Origin: Erigeron canadensis
Lineage: Eukaryota > Streptophyta > Magnoliopsida > Asterales > Asteraceae
Direction: 5' to 3'
DNA: 64,000 nucleotides
Assembly: GCF_010389155.1 (NCBI RefSeq)
Contig: NC_057761.1
Location: forward strand, 20,338,501 to 20,402,500
Positions 1 to 11,428 of this stretch are shown here, in pieces. The notes beneath the pieces are model-generated. The model was not told the origin of the DNA. It searched no databases and was given only the letters and a program-made list of their open reading frames with translations. Position 1 is the stretch's first letter. The number at the start of each line of letters is the position of its first letter. Made by a program: the position numbers and the translations under genes.

Positions 1-883
1 GAGATTCCAGGTTTCATTCCATACTTGCGTCTAATTTAGGACTAAAAGGTCATTTTCTATCATTTAGATTGATAATGCAACCTCTCTACCTTGGTAGATA
101 TAAGGCTGTCTACATTTCAAGTTGAGACTCTCAACCCCCTCCACATACCGTCAAAGTATAGAGACTCAAAGCCCATAGAAAACCGAATTAGATGAATACT
201 TACTTTTCTAACATTATTATAATAATAAAGAAAAGAGATATAGTTCTTAAATAAATATGGTAAGAATAGTTGGTACATAGTTGTTAAACTCTTGCGAGTC
301 ACGAGTCAACTTTTACGAGTTCAGCCGATTTACACCAAAAACAAGTCGACTCATTGGGTGACTCATTTTTTTCTAAACTGGTACGAGTCTTTGTGTGAAC
401 TTGGACGGAGTCACGAGTCGCAAACTTATAATTATTGTAGTTTGATACTATTGGTATATATTGTATTTATTGCTATATTATTTTGTGTATTATCTATGTA
501 GTTTTGATCCTTTTATTGCGAGTACAGAGATAAATTGTAAGTTTATGACTCAAAACTATTGAATATGTACTATCTTGATAAATCTATTAAGATAATGAAC
601 TTATAATTTGTTTTTAAAGACGTCACATGTATACAATTATACTATATTATGTCATTATGTGATATTTAAAAATGTCCTTACTCTTACAAGTCAAATCATA
701 TTTCAAGTTACAGGTCAAAAAATCATGTTTTCAAGTCGAGTAAAAAATCCACATTATATGAGTTGGTGATACAAAATTAAAGTTCAAAGACATTAGGTGA
801 TTAAAAAAAAAACAAGAGAGAGTAAAAACGCATATAACAAACTATATGGGCGCTTTGTAAAAAATTAAATAAGTATATCTATA
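1..883. other. AT-rich intergenic DNA
   Basis: No open frame with recognisable protein features. Around 290-420 the motif CGAGTCACGAGTC recurs in degenerate form, which may be a trace of an old transposon. Nothing else can be supported. Confidence 0.5.
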
Positions 884-1299
884 TCTATACTCCTTATATA
901 AACAAACTACCCCTCTTCATATTAAACACTCTACCTTTAAATTCTTTATTTTACCCTTTTAATTTACATTACCACCAAACACTTTAATCCTGAAATATCA
1001 AAAATACCCTTAAGAAAACCTTACGCCCAATTTGTCTCCTTTCCCTTCCCTCGAAGCTGCTCACATATTATACAAAAAACACACCCATACATCCCCCAGA
1101 ACAAAACACACACATACATCCCCTCAGAACGGCCTCCCTTTAAAACAAACATAGTCATCGCCCCCCATAACTGCCGTTGTCTCCGCCATCTAAAACACAC
1201 ATAGCCATAGGTACGGTGATCCGGTAACCGCGCGGGTACCGTTAATTAACCAACGTTTTTTTCTTATGCTCTGCCGCATCGCGCGGGTACTAAGGCTAG
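884..1299 (+). mobile_element. Small non-autonomous Helitron
   Basis: Seen: it begins with TC after an A (TCTATACTCC at 884) and ends with CTAG before a T (1296-1299). The 3' tail has a GC-rich potential stem (CCGC ATCGC GCGG, about 1273-1285) roughly 11 bases before the end. Known: Helitrons insert between A and T, start with TC, end in CTRR and carry a subterminal 3' hairpin without terminal inverted repeats. No coding capacity is visible in its 416 bp. Similar 3' tails (CGCATTGCGCGGGTAC and variants) occur at 15358 and 63534, so a family is present. The 5' boundary is a best guess among nearby TC dinucleotides. Confidence 0.7.
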
Positions 1300-1456
1300 T
1301 CTAGATATATCCACACCACCTGATTAAAAACATTAGGCTGAAAACCTGGCTTCCAAATTTTACCCCGGGATCCCGATGGACCCGATTCCACCCCCTCTCC
1401 CATGTTAAAATTTTTCCAAGAATATATTTTAAAAACCCTAATAAAAGTTAATAAAA

Positions 1457-2478
1457 ATGTCAGATAACATTCCATTTGAATTGCAAGGTGAAATAATCAA
1501 ATGGGTTGATGTAAAATCATTGCTTAAATTCAGGTCGGTTTCAAAAGAATGGAAGTCACTCATCGACAGCCCCGAGTTCGCCGCTGATTACTGCGTCCAC
1601 CAATCGCCGCCCCACCGTTTGCTAATAAGGTACATTGATGAAATTCCCAAATACCAGTATGTTTCCGTTTGCTAATAGTTGGTTGCTCACGCGGCTTATT
1701 TTGCTTTTATTGTTATAAAGTAGACAGAGACAATGATTTTATGGCTGTTGTTTGGAATCCTTGTATTCGAAAATGTATTGATGTTCCTGTCCCTAATGTT
1801 GTGTCCGAAACTATTTTAGGTTTCGGGGTTAGCTCTCAAACTAAGATTGTTAAGATTAATAATTTTAAAAGTTTTGGAATTGACACTTCACTTCCGCGAG
1901 TCGAGGTTTTTACTTTAAGCTCGAGGACTCGGAAAAGTGTATCAAGAAATAATCTGCCTTGTCGTGATTCTATTAGGTTTCTTTGGTCTCAGGCTGCTCT
2001 TGACGGTGTTATTTATTGGCATGCTTTTGAGATGATTAAGGTAGATAATGGTACATTTCGGCATCACAATCTGATTATGTCGTTTGACTTGAATAGTGAG
2101 GGGTTCGAAGAAGTGTGCCTTCCAGATAATTTAGCACGCCTATATAAGGAAAGGTTATCTATCCATAAGCGAATGGAGTCTCTTGTAGTTCTTGAAATCA
2201 TTAAAACTGGAACATCTTATGGTGTATGGATGATGGAGCAAGGTGTTACTAAATCGTTTACAAAACTGTTCAATGTTACGACATGGGATTCGCATTTTTT
2301 TAAAGTACATGGATTTTTGAAGAATGGTGAACCTGTAGTTTCCCATGGATATGGATCTGTTACACTTTTTGCTTATGACCCTTACTCAGAAAAATTCAAG
2401 GATCTAGTGATTATTGGACGCTGTGTTAGCTTATCTGTGAACTCCTACATGGAAACTCTTCTTTTGATTGATCAATGA
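1457..2478 (+). pseudogene. F-box/FBA-type gene, frameshifted
   Basis: The first frame (1457-1675) encodes an N-terminal F-box (IPFELQGEIIKWVDVKSLLKFRSVSKEWKSL, residues about 5-35), the Skp1-binding module of SCF ubiquitin ligases. The second frame (from about 1669 to 2478) encodes the C-terminal beta-propeller-like FBA region, with VGCSRGLFCF, VWNPCIRK and VEVFTLSSRTRKSV, all typical of plant F-box-associated domains. The two frames differ by one base where they meet at 1669-1675, and the stretch that usually lies between the F-box and the GCSRGL motif looks shortened. Joined, it would be about 340 residues, somewhat short for the family. This is most likely a pseudogene caused by a small deletion, though an unrecognised intron or sequencing error is possible. 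The substrate is unknown. Confidence 0.82.
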
Positions 2479-4269
2479 AATTTTTTAGTGTTTATTTGGG
2501 CATAAATGTCAGGCCATGCTAGTGGTTGCATTTCAAAGTGTGGAGCTTTGGGGTGGGCGCACAAGGTATGGAAATAGAAGTGGAATTAAACCATAGATTA
2601 GTTGAAGTTAATGAAGAGTTTAATGCTTTTCGTAATTTATATGGATAGATTATGTTTGTTAGTAGTGGGATTAATGTGTCTAATCTTTATTTTGTTGAAT
2701 CTGAAGGATAAAAATAGTAAACTTTTTTTACTTATATATGCTTTGATGGTAATATGTATTACTACTTCCTGGCTGGTTATTGTTATGTGATGCAAAATGG
2801 TTTGCTATCTGTTAAGGAGAGTTTAACCTGAAAAGCATAATTAGTCATTAACATAATGAGATAATGTTTGGTAGCAATAAAATGATTTATGTGAACATGC
2901 TGGTTATATAAGCTTGTAAAGTGCTTACCACATTATTATTTCATTAAAAAAATAAGGTCTTGAGTCAATTGAGAGTGATTCTCCCTTACAGGTTTTCTAG
3001 GACTTCTCCCTTGTAAGGATCCTCGGACTTAGGAAGAATGTTTATAGTGGTATTGGACCTATAATGTGTATATAGGACCGATTATACTTGTTACACATGA
3101 TTGTAAATCTTGGATGAACCTGCTTATTCCTCTGCAGGTGCTCTTACCTTGGAGGTCGGTCAAGGCGAGTTAGGCAAAATCCAAGTAGGAAAACAATCAG
3201 TGAAGTAAACTTAAAAAAGAAAAGCGGTCAAGATCCTTGAAAATTGCTCAAGATTGCTAAAATATTGCTAGATCTCTTACACAAACTACCACTATTTTTT
3301 GAAAATATTTCATAATTTTTTTTATGTTTATACATATAATTTCAGATTATATTATTTAATATAGAAAGTTCTAATTTTACTTTAGTACCCCCTACCCCAA
3401 CCCCCACCCCCACCCCGCCGAGTGTTCCCCGAGTCACCAAGTACCTCTTATCTCGGACCCCGACCGAGGAGAGTCCGAGTTCCCCAACCATGGCTATTCG
3501 TATTGAAATTCAACTTTTATTTTCAGATTTTTGGAAAAGGAATATTGGTCTTTGTGATTTGTGATTTGGGAACACATGTAAACATCTCTCTTGCTCGTTT
3601 AGTATCCATTGATGGGTCATGCTTCAGGGCTAAAAGATTAAAATTCACTTTATCATGTCTAATGTTGTTCTATGAAAGTATGTTATACACCATATGTCGT
3701 ATTGCAAATTTGCAATATGTTATAATTGCAATCAGGTCATGTTCTAATTTACATAGTTGGACATGTTTGTAGTACAACTTTGTTTGTGCCTATTATCTCT
3801 TTATAGCCTCCATTTATTGATCATGTTGTTTTATATTTACTACATTTATATGCAATGATAACGAGCCATCAAAAAATGGTCTTCAGTTTGTTTCTCCCCT
3901 CAAAGTTCCTTAGGACTTTTCCCCGTTCATTAAACTGGATTGGGATATCGGAACGCTCAGTAGCTAACATGTCTTGTTGTGCCTGTACACTTGTAGAGTT
4001 TGTTGCATGGTCTGCTCTCCGGAATCCTTGAATTAGGTTGTGCCTGTTTATCAAACTATTCTTGGTCTTGGGTTTTATCGGCCATCTATAACACTAAGCT
4101 TGTCTATCGCCAATATCTTAGGAACTGGTGTTTGAAATAGTTTACTAAGCTACTCATCAATAACCTATCAGATTAAGCAGTATGGATGCCTGAATGGTAG
4201 TATATAGGAAGTGTGGTGAAAGTACAAGGACAATAGTATTTTATTTTATGGCTATTTGCATTGTGAACT
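2479..4269. other. Intergenic DNA after the F-box gene
   Basis: No gene recognised. A GC-rich stretch at 3390-3500 contains a run of C-rich CCCCACCCC motifs followed by repeated CCGAG motifs. Short open frames here have no family features. Confidence 0.4.
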
Positions 4270-4289
4270 TGTTCATTATGCATCTGATT

Positions 4290-4510
4290 TCATACACCCA
4301 AGGTGGAGACCGAGAATGGGTTGGTTATCCATATCGTGAATCGTGATGCTTATTTTGGACCTGTTTCGCCATGGAACATTCTTGAAATTCATCTTTGCTT
4401 TTGAGATTAGTTGAAAGCGAAGATTGGTCTCTCTTATCTGTGAATTCCTATATGGAAACAACGCTTCCACTCGATTGGCCAGTTATTAGTAGTCTTTTGA
4501 AAATAATTGA
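4290..4510 (+). pseudogene. Fragment of the F-box gene 3' end
   Basis: The frame at 4395 encodes LLSVNSYMETTLPLD, nearly the same as the last residues of the F-box gene upstream (SLSVNSYMETLLLID, ending at 2478). The rest of the F-box gene is absent. It is a detached, degenerate duplicate of the FBA C-terminus and cannot make a functional F-box protein. Confidence 0.6.
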
Positions 4511-4696
4511 GGATAGGATAGGAAACAAAATAACTTCATGGCTAAAGCAATGTTCAAAAGAGGTCATGAGTTATTCGTACCTAATGTGAATATCATGTAT
4601 GAGAAGTTGTATCTGCAAATTTTAGATAAAATCATAACAAGTTTTTTATTCTTTGACCGTTGGTGTTTTTAGCAGTGAGAAGATAATTTTTCTGCT

Positions 4697-5000
4697 TAGG
4701 ACGCGTTTGGTTCACGGAATGTTTTTGGATGGAATGAAATCTATTGAAGGAATTGGAATCTGATGGAATGGAATTTGTTGAAATGTTTTTTATTTTTTGA
4801 AGATTTAAGGGAGAGACGGAATGAGATTCCTTCCCCCATCCTCATGGAATGGAGATTCCATCAAATGAGGGAATGTTGACATTCCAAAGAAATGATATTC
4901 CTTCATCATTGAGCAACCAAACACACTAAGGAATGAAATTCAATTCTAATTCCATCAAATTCCATCAGAATCTGCGAACCAAATTCCATAGTCTTGTAAA
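4697..5000. mobile_element. Foldback MITE-like element
   Basis: The left side (GCGTTTGGTTCACGG, then GAATCTGATGGAATGGAATTTG) is mirrored by the right side (AATTCCATCAAATTCCATCAGAATC, then GCGAACCAAATTCC), an imperfect inverted repeat with no coding capacity. The interior is full of GGAAT/ATTCC motifs. The target duplication could not be fixed, so the superfamily is not assigned. Confidence 0.6.
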
Positions 5001-5512
5001 TTCTTTTTTGCGTATTTGGTTGCTCAGGTAGTTTAGCATCATGGCACATTATCCAATCGTAAGTTTAAATGTGTATCCAAACATCCCCAATTGTTTGTTA
5101 ATAGTATGATTTGGATTATGCAATTAATCATTAATCATGATCCAGGAGTTCCATTGTTTGGATGCAGATCATTTTGGTCTGTGATTGAGTCTCGCGTAAG
5201 TTTATTAAGACTCGAGTAGCCGTGTGATCACCTTGACAATAGTTATAATACTAATAATCATACTGAAATGAATTTGTCCAATTACTATTACTATCGTCAT
5301 ATATATTTTTTGATTATACTGAAATGAATTTGATTTAAGTACATGAAAAAATATTAATGTATGCTTATAAACACTAGGTTTTGGATAGTTATTACTTTGC
5401 ATTTATATAAAAGTCAACAACTGTCCTTTCTATCTACAAACCATGAATGGATTTACTAATTAAACTAATGCTATACAAATTATTCTACGAAAAATACATC
5501 ACGTATCTATGC

Positions 5513-5800
5513 TTATAATAAAATGTTAGCAACATTAACGAATGTCTCTTCACCACATGGAATTGTGAGGCCACCCATTGGATGCTCGTACCCAAACTCT
5601 TCCTCAAACTGCAATAGTAATTCTTGAAATGAGGGTTGGCTTAACAAAGAAATGGGAACTATATATCACTTCTTGTCTTCCTTTCCAACGTAAACAACAA
5701 GATTCCCTTTTGGGGTGTTTGCTAATGTACTTCTTTCATTTGAAATTGTTCTTCGGAGAATTTTCTTTGCTTTGACGAGCCGAGGCATAAGAATGGCCAT
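5513..5800 (-). pseudogene. SAUR pseudogene, copy 1 locus A
   Basis: Read on the minus strand from ATG at 5800, it follows the SAUR pattern of its neighbours: [17 protein letters not shown], then a PKG..VYVG core, then [25 protein letters not shown] and the stop at 5513. The codon that is Arg in the intact SAURs (KKRFIVP) is TGA here, a single C-to-T change giving KK*YIVP. The reading frame is otherwise intact over its full length, so the loss may be recent. SAUR proteins are small auxin-responsive regulators of cell expansion that act by inhibiting PP2C.D phosphatases; this copy should give only a truncated product. Confidence 0.85.
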
Positions 5801-6957
5801 TCCTTTAGAAGTTGATCAAAGGATAGGAGATCTTGATGATGAAAGATGTTGCGGAGGATTTAGCTAGGTTGTTTTTGTTGCTGCCTTTTAAATTTGATTG
5901 TTGTATATGTAGTCTTCTTGAGGCTACAATTTTGAAGTAGTAAGAGAAGCATTTGCAAGAAATAACAACCTTACTGTCATGAACCCAAAAGTCATTAATA
6001 ATGTGGAGGAGAATCTTAACTGGCAAAGGCAATAGATGAAAATATATGACAAGAATTGTGAAAACAAGTACATGATGAAGGGTAGTAATCTCACATTGTT
6101 TTGTCTTGACATTTGAGACCGAACCTTGTGTTTGTGGGACAATAGGTCTAGTATTATTGCTCTCTAATTCTTTGGCTTATTATTAGAGCGGTTCCAAATG
6201 GGGATTACCACAATTTTTTTTAACTAAATACGATGATATATAAAAAATAAATTTCTAAGGTTAAAAACATTATTAGTCACAATAATGAATTAAAAAAATC
6301 AAAAGAGGAAGCTCTGATAGAATAAGTTACCGATACTCCGTCATGGACTCATGGTTGCAATTTATAAAAGATTGCAACGTGTACGAATTTTATAATCCTT
6401 TGGTTTAATCCCGTCAACCTGCATATGTATCTTTAAAAACTTGTCCAATTTTGAATTTAAATCAGAAACACCCATTTCAAAGTATACTCCGGACAATCGA
6501 TTGCCCATACAAAAAACCAAAGATATTCCGGTCAAAAAAAGGATTGCCAATCAATCGGTTACTCATTGGTTGCCAGCATACCAAAAATCAATAAAAAACC
6601 GATAAATCGGTTGTCCACCTGCGGGATCAAACCAATGCACAACCGATGTGGTCATGCTAGTGGCGTTGGGTTTGATGAGTATGATACCCATTGACACTGT
6701 TAATGTTTGTATATTTAAAAGTTCGGGTATATTAGAAGCAGCATAACTTTAATTGATCGCAAGACCTTAATTTGAAACAATGATAAACGATTCGTATTCC
6801 CACGTATTATAATAAATTCGATCAATTCATCATATTATAAACTAGAGGAAGAATACAATTAGCTCTACCAAACCATATCATAAATGATTTAAACTTTGGA
6901 TTTTTTACAACTCATACAACTATCTATCTATCTATCTACTTTTTCTAGCAAAAATGA
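5801..6957. other. Spacer between SAUR loci A and B, copy 1
   Basis: Partly shared with 35800-36770 of copy 2 (for example the ACCGATGTGG and CTAGTGGCGT motifs). No gene recognised. A short TCTA microsatellite lies near 6919-6938, just beyond the 3' end of the next SAUR. Confidence 0.5.
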
Positions 6958-7254
6958 TTATAGTACACCCAAACGAGAAGCAACCCCAGTAAACATATCT
7001 TGACTACATGGAATTGTGAGGCCGCCCATAGGATGGTCATACCCGAACGCTTCCTCTGATTGGCGTAGTAGTTCTTGAAATGAGGGTTGGCTTAACAACG
7101 AAACGGGAACCACAAACCTCTTTCTTTCTTGCTCTCCGACATAAATTGCTAGATAGCCTTTAGGGATGACTGTTGATGTTGTGCTTCTTCCATTTAATAA
7201 TGATCTTCGGAGAACATGCTTTGCTTGAATGAATCGAGACACAAGGATGGCCAT
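6958..7254 (-). CDS. SAUR family protein, locus B
   Basis: Intronless 98-residue protein, the usual length for this family. The basic N-terminus ([18 protein letters not shown]) is followed by the SAUR domain: [26 protein letters not shown] at about residues 31-56, [26 protein letters not shown] at about 58-83. Known: SAURs are early auxin-response proteins that inhibit PP2C.D phosphatases and so favour plasma-membrane H+-ATPase activity and cell expansion. The start is chosen because MAIL is shared by all SAURs here. A TATA-like CTATATATACAG (about 7364-7375, antisense) lies about 110 bp upstream. Its counterpart in copy 2 (36773-37069) has a nonsense codon, so this is the surviving copy of the pair. 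Confidence 0.95.
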   Translation of the reverse strand: MAILVSRFIQAKHVLRRSLLNGRSTTSTVIPKGYLAIYVGEQERKRFVVPVSLLSQPSFQELLRQSEEAFGYDHPMGGLTIPCSQDMFTGVASRLGVL

Positions 7255-7363
7255 TCTTATAATTGGTGATGCGGGGAAAAAAGATTGTGAATAGATTTCT
7301 TCTTAAATCAAAGATATGGTGGAAGACTCTGAAACTTTGTGTTATTGCCTTGCTTGTTGTTTG

Positions 7364-7375
7364 CTATATATACAG
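7364..7375 (-). promoter_or_regulatory. Putative TATA box of SAUR locus B
   Basis: On the minus strand this reads CTGTATATATAG, about 110 bp before the SAUR start codon. The same sequence and spacing are kept in copy 2 at about 37166-37177. Position and conservation support it; no transcript evidence is available here. Confidence 0.5.
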
Positions 7376-8820
7376 GTTAATATAGGTGATAAAAGGTACA
7401 TTTAACAATAGATGTTGACAAGAAGACAAAGGAAAACACAACTTCACATGGTTTGGTTATCCAAGTTGGAAAACAGAGAAATCTGGACTAAAATCTTCAC
7501 TCAAAAACAAACCAAGTACAGATAATATTGCGGAAAGTGTATGGCCAGAAATCTTAATACAAGAAGTGTTGATTGGCGAACAAGAGGACCAAGGTCACAT
7601 GGTTTTGTCTTAATGATGTTTGTGATCACAATTTTCATTTGTAAGACATCGTGTCTTACCACCTAATAACCTATCCATACTGAGTCACATAAATGTACCT
7701 GGGAATGTTTCACAATTTGCCTGATTGAGATCCTCATTATATATCATTCTTTTAACCTGCACATGACAGAGGCAAATGAATCAAACTAAATAAAACCATC
7801 GGCTTATAATTCTATCTTCGAGTGCTAATTTACATAACGTTTTACTTAAAGATCAACCCATTATTTCCCATTTTTGACCCATTCAAAGTATCCTGAAACA
7901 GTGTACACAAGTTGAATCGAATTGCAAAAGATCATAAATTATAGTTGGGTTAGTGAGAATTTTAAGCAAAATCTGAACAGCCTTTTTCAATGCTGTAATA
8001 TACCAGCCAAGTAAACTCTTCACAGAAGTAACCACCTGATGGGAATTTTTATACATTAGATTTCTTCCTATTCGACTACGTATTCTAGTAAACATAGAAC
8101 TCTTGAAATTGATCTGTATATATAGAGGAGGATTACAATAGATATTAATACTACAGCCTACATACATATACATATCAGATTATCAGCCTGTATACCTTTA
8201 ACACTAAGGTACCAAATATATAGTCCAAATGTACACCAATGATATTACAAATCAAATTTACCAATTATATTAACAGGGTTATTCTATGTTTTTAAATTGC
8301 TAAACCGTACTCTATTGGCATTTTCTAGTTATCTGAGTACAGTTGATCACCAGAGGAAGTTTACCTTTGACTATATCATTGTTATAGTACATTACCGCAT
8401 ATTACATGATGTATGTGAACTGGTCAGATCCAATCAAGTAAAAGGCTAAAGGAAATCAGGTGGATAGGCTTTTCGCTTGTATCCTTGCTCTATTGAGTAT
8501 TGACATATCAGGTGCAGTTACAAGCCTCGGGTGATGCTGCCCGTTAAAATGGAATCTTAAAGGGTTATTCAACTTTCTCTTGTTCGCAACATATCAGTTC
8601 TGAAATGAATTGATTTAAGTACACGAAATAATATTTATGGTACCCTTCTAAACACAAGGTTTTGGATAGTGAGCTTCAATATTATTACCAGTTATTACTT
8701 TGCATTTCATACAAAAGACAACAACTATTGTTTCTATCTACAAGCCATGACTGGTTTAGTATTTCAACTAGTACTATACAAACTATGCTACAAAAAATTG
8801 TCACATATCTATGGCTATGC
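7376..8820. other. Spacer between SAUR loci B and C, copy 1
   Basis: Non-coding stretch closely matching 37180-38610 in the second segment. No open frame has recognisable features. Its similarity shows that the duplication covered intergenic DNA and not only genes. Confidence 0.6.
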
Positions 8821-9108
8821 TCATAATAAACGGTGAGCAACTTCAATGAATATATCTTCATTACAAGGAATGGTGAGACCACCCATCGGATGCTCGTATC
8901 CAAACTCTTCCTCACATTGGCGTAGTAATTCTTGAAATGAGGGTTGGCTTAACAGCGAAACAGGAACTATAAATCGTTTCTTGTCTTCTACTCCAACGTA
9001 AACAGCAAGATAGCCTTTTGGGATGTCCGTTGATGTGCTTCTTTCATTTGAAAATGATCTTCGAAGAATTTTTTTTGCATGAATGAGCCTGGGCATAAGA
9101 ATGGCCAT
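8821..9108 (-). CDS. SAUR family protein, locus C, copy 1
   Basis: Intronless 95-residue protein with the full SAUR pattern: [40 protein letters not shown] (about residues 30-49), [13 protein letters not shown], then [14 protein letters not shown] (about 69-82). It differs from its duplicate at 38614-38901 at only a few positions (for example ILMP/FLMP and HRLL/HLLL). Known role: auxin-response regulator of cell growth through PP2C.D inhibition. A TATA-like element sits about 110 bp upstream. Confidence 0.95.
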   Translation of the reverse strand: MAILMPRLIHAKKILRRSFSNERSTSTDIPKGYLAVYVGVEDKKRFIVPVSLLSQPSFQELLRQCEEEFGYEHPMGGLTIPCNEDIFIEVAHRLL

Positions 9109-9213
9109 TCTTCTAGAGGTTAATCAAGGAAAAAAAACAGTCTGAAAGGAGTTCTTGATGATAAAAGATTTTGTGGAGGATTTAGGTGATTTGTGTTGTT
9201 GCCTTATTTGTTT

Positions 9214-9226
9214 CCTTTATATATAG
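9214..9226 (-). promoter_or_regulatory. Putative TATA box of SAUR locus C, copy 1
   Basis: Minus-strand sequence ACTATATATAAAG about 110 bp upstream of the start codon, kept identically in the duplicate (about 39006-39018). This is the expected distance for a TATA box with a short leader. Confidence 0.55.
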
Positions 9227-10878
9227 TCTGAACTCAGAAGAGAGGCATTCAATGACGATGGTGCACAAGATAAAAAAAACATGCAAGCTCACATGGTTGG
9301 TAATCTAGCTTGCAAGAAATGACAAGCTTGATAGCCACAAACAAAAACTCATTGATTATACGAAGTACAAACTTAGCTGCCAAAGAAAAACCGATGGAAA
9401 TTTATGACAAGAATTATCAAAAGAAGTACTTGGTGAAGAATAGTAATGCCACATGGTTTTGTCTTGACATTTGAGACCAAACCTTGTGTTTGTGGGACAC
9501 TTAGTCATAAGTTATAATTTATAATTTACAAATCAATATATCATTAGTTAAAAAAAAGTAATTAATAAATAAATTTAGGGTATTTTTATACATAAAAATA
9601 AGTTGATAATTCTTAATTCATACTAAAATCATGAAAACTAACTCGCGAGCTCTCTTTAAATTTCATCTAATTTCTAAATTAGGCAGTTTCATGATATACC
9701 TATGGAAAACTTGTTCTTACTCGGAATCATTTATATTACAAAACTTGTGTTAATGTGAGTGGTTTTTGGCGTGTTTACTGTTCCAATTGCTAATGAATAA
9801 GTTATTGGGACACGAACAGGAAAGGCCTAACAGAATGTGTCAAAGAGGGAACGCCTAAGACAGAAGTCTGTAGATTAAAATTTCCGATTTCAACTATGTG
9901 GACCTGATAGCTTGAGTAAGAAAAATACTTCAGAAAGAAATTGATGACGAAGATACTAATACTTGAATACGTGTAGAAGAGAAAATAAGAAGCCCAAAGA
10001 GGCTATAGCCTATAGCTATGCATGAAGATGAGAGATGTTTTCTAATCTGAGGATTGAGGAGCGGAGTAGCGGACTATGTTAAACGTTGGAATGATGAAGT
10101 GATACCAATCATCCTATCGAATTATGTTTTCTAATTAGGTTTCCAAGGGGGTATAGCTATGCATGAAGATGAGACATGTTTTCTAAAAGAATAGTCATAG
10201 TGCTAACAATGAACTGAAAAGAGCATGTAACTGGAAAATTGTCAAAAATAAATGATTTATGGTTAAAATTCTGACTACACCTATGAGCCTTAATTAGCGT
10301 GGGGGGTTCAGGTTACCGAGATGTTACCTAGGGAGGTGGTTACCAAGAATAGAGAGAATGGTATCCAGAAATAAGACATGCAGCGGTGGAAGGTTGTTGC
10401 CTAAAAAGGATACACGGCAAGAAACTTCTATTGCTCTGATATAGGATATCATATGAACCTGGAAATGGTTTTTTCAGGTTACCAAGATGTTACCTAGGGA
10501 GGTGGTTACCTTGGGGGTTCTCCCAATAACTAAAAATTTAACGTGTGCCAGAATCTAACTGGGGTTCGCAGTAGTGGTGGAGGGACAGGAACGTGAGACC
10601 TCCTGAACTAGGCCACCTACACCAAATCTCATACGAAGGTTCAAAGAGAATTGTATCGAACCAATTTCAATGATACAATGATACAAGTATGTATAAACAA
10701 AATGACGAATCTTACGGTTCATTATACATATTGGGCCAGCCTACTATAGTTTTCTATAAAATAGCTTCCGCAAGTTTTCTTCAGTCATAGTATTCTATAG
10801 CAATACATGAAAGTCTGTAACTTTTCATTTATGTACTTCGCCGTTAATATGAAAATCTATCTTCTGGCAAATCTTGAC
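9227..10878. other. Duplicated non-coding stretch between SAURs and maturase, copy 1
   Basis: Matches 39019-40680. It contains two direct copies of about 36 bp (CAGGTTACC.AGATGTTACC and following) near 10309 and 10477; the second segment retains only part of this. A sequence resembling a tRNA box A (GGCCTAGTTCAGG on the minus strand, about 10600-10620) is present but too weak to call a SINE. No gene was found. Confidence 0.5.
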
Positions 10879-10883
10879 AAGGC

Positions 10884-11423
10884 TGTTGGGGAAATTCGAT
10901 ATAACAAACAAAAACAACCGGATATAATCAATCTTTAAAGGCACGTGATCGCTTTCAGATTGAATCAATTTGGCGGCTCACCCAAACTATTCAATCGGAT
11001 ACAATCAAAGATAAAGAATTTTATGTGTGGATTTGTTTGAGAGAAAAAGAACCAGAGAAAAGAAAGAAGGAAGAAGAATGATCAGATCATTCATGTTACG
11101 GGATGTTAATTAGGCCCAATAACCGCCTTTTAGGCAGTTAATTATCATATTTCGGATTTGGCAAATTTAGTCCCTCGAATTCCGAAAATAAAATTTTCAG
11201 AAGGAGTTTTACCATAATAATTCAATGGAAATAAAAAAAATTTAGCTCCTTGGACCCCGCTCCCAGGGGCACTGCCCCCGGACTCCCGTACCTTAGGGGC
11301 GAAGCCCCTAAGGTCATAATAAATTCAAATAGGCGTGCACTCCGCACCACCAATCCTATATGATGTATTATTATGACGTTATTGATCAAACAAGTTAACC
11401 CAATTACACTAAAATATCCAACA
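10884..11423. mobile_element. Solo LTR with 5-bp target duplication
   Basis: The 540-bp insert starts TGTTGG and ends CCAACA, a 6-bp inverted terminus of LTR type. It is flanked on both sides by AAGGC (10879-10883 and 11424-11428), a perfect 5-bp target duplication. In copy 2 the same place (40681-40685) has one AAGGC and no insert, so the empty site is preserved. No internal retroelement domain, primer-binding site or second LTR is present. A GC-rich palindrome (ACCTTAGGGGC GAA GCCCCTAAGGT, about 11291-11315) lies inside. The strand and the superfamily (Copia or Gypsy) cannot be told. Confidence 0.92.
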
Positions 11424-11428
11424 AAGGC

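Noticed and set aside
8685..8915. Minus-strand frame overlapping SAUR locus C (and its twin at 38478-38708)
   Set aside because: Conserved only because the SAUR in the other frame is conserved; no family features.
10290..10620. tRNA-like box A and B sequences suggesting a SINE
   Set aside because: Box B is weak and neither tail nor target duplication is visible; it is shared by both segments simply through the duplication.
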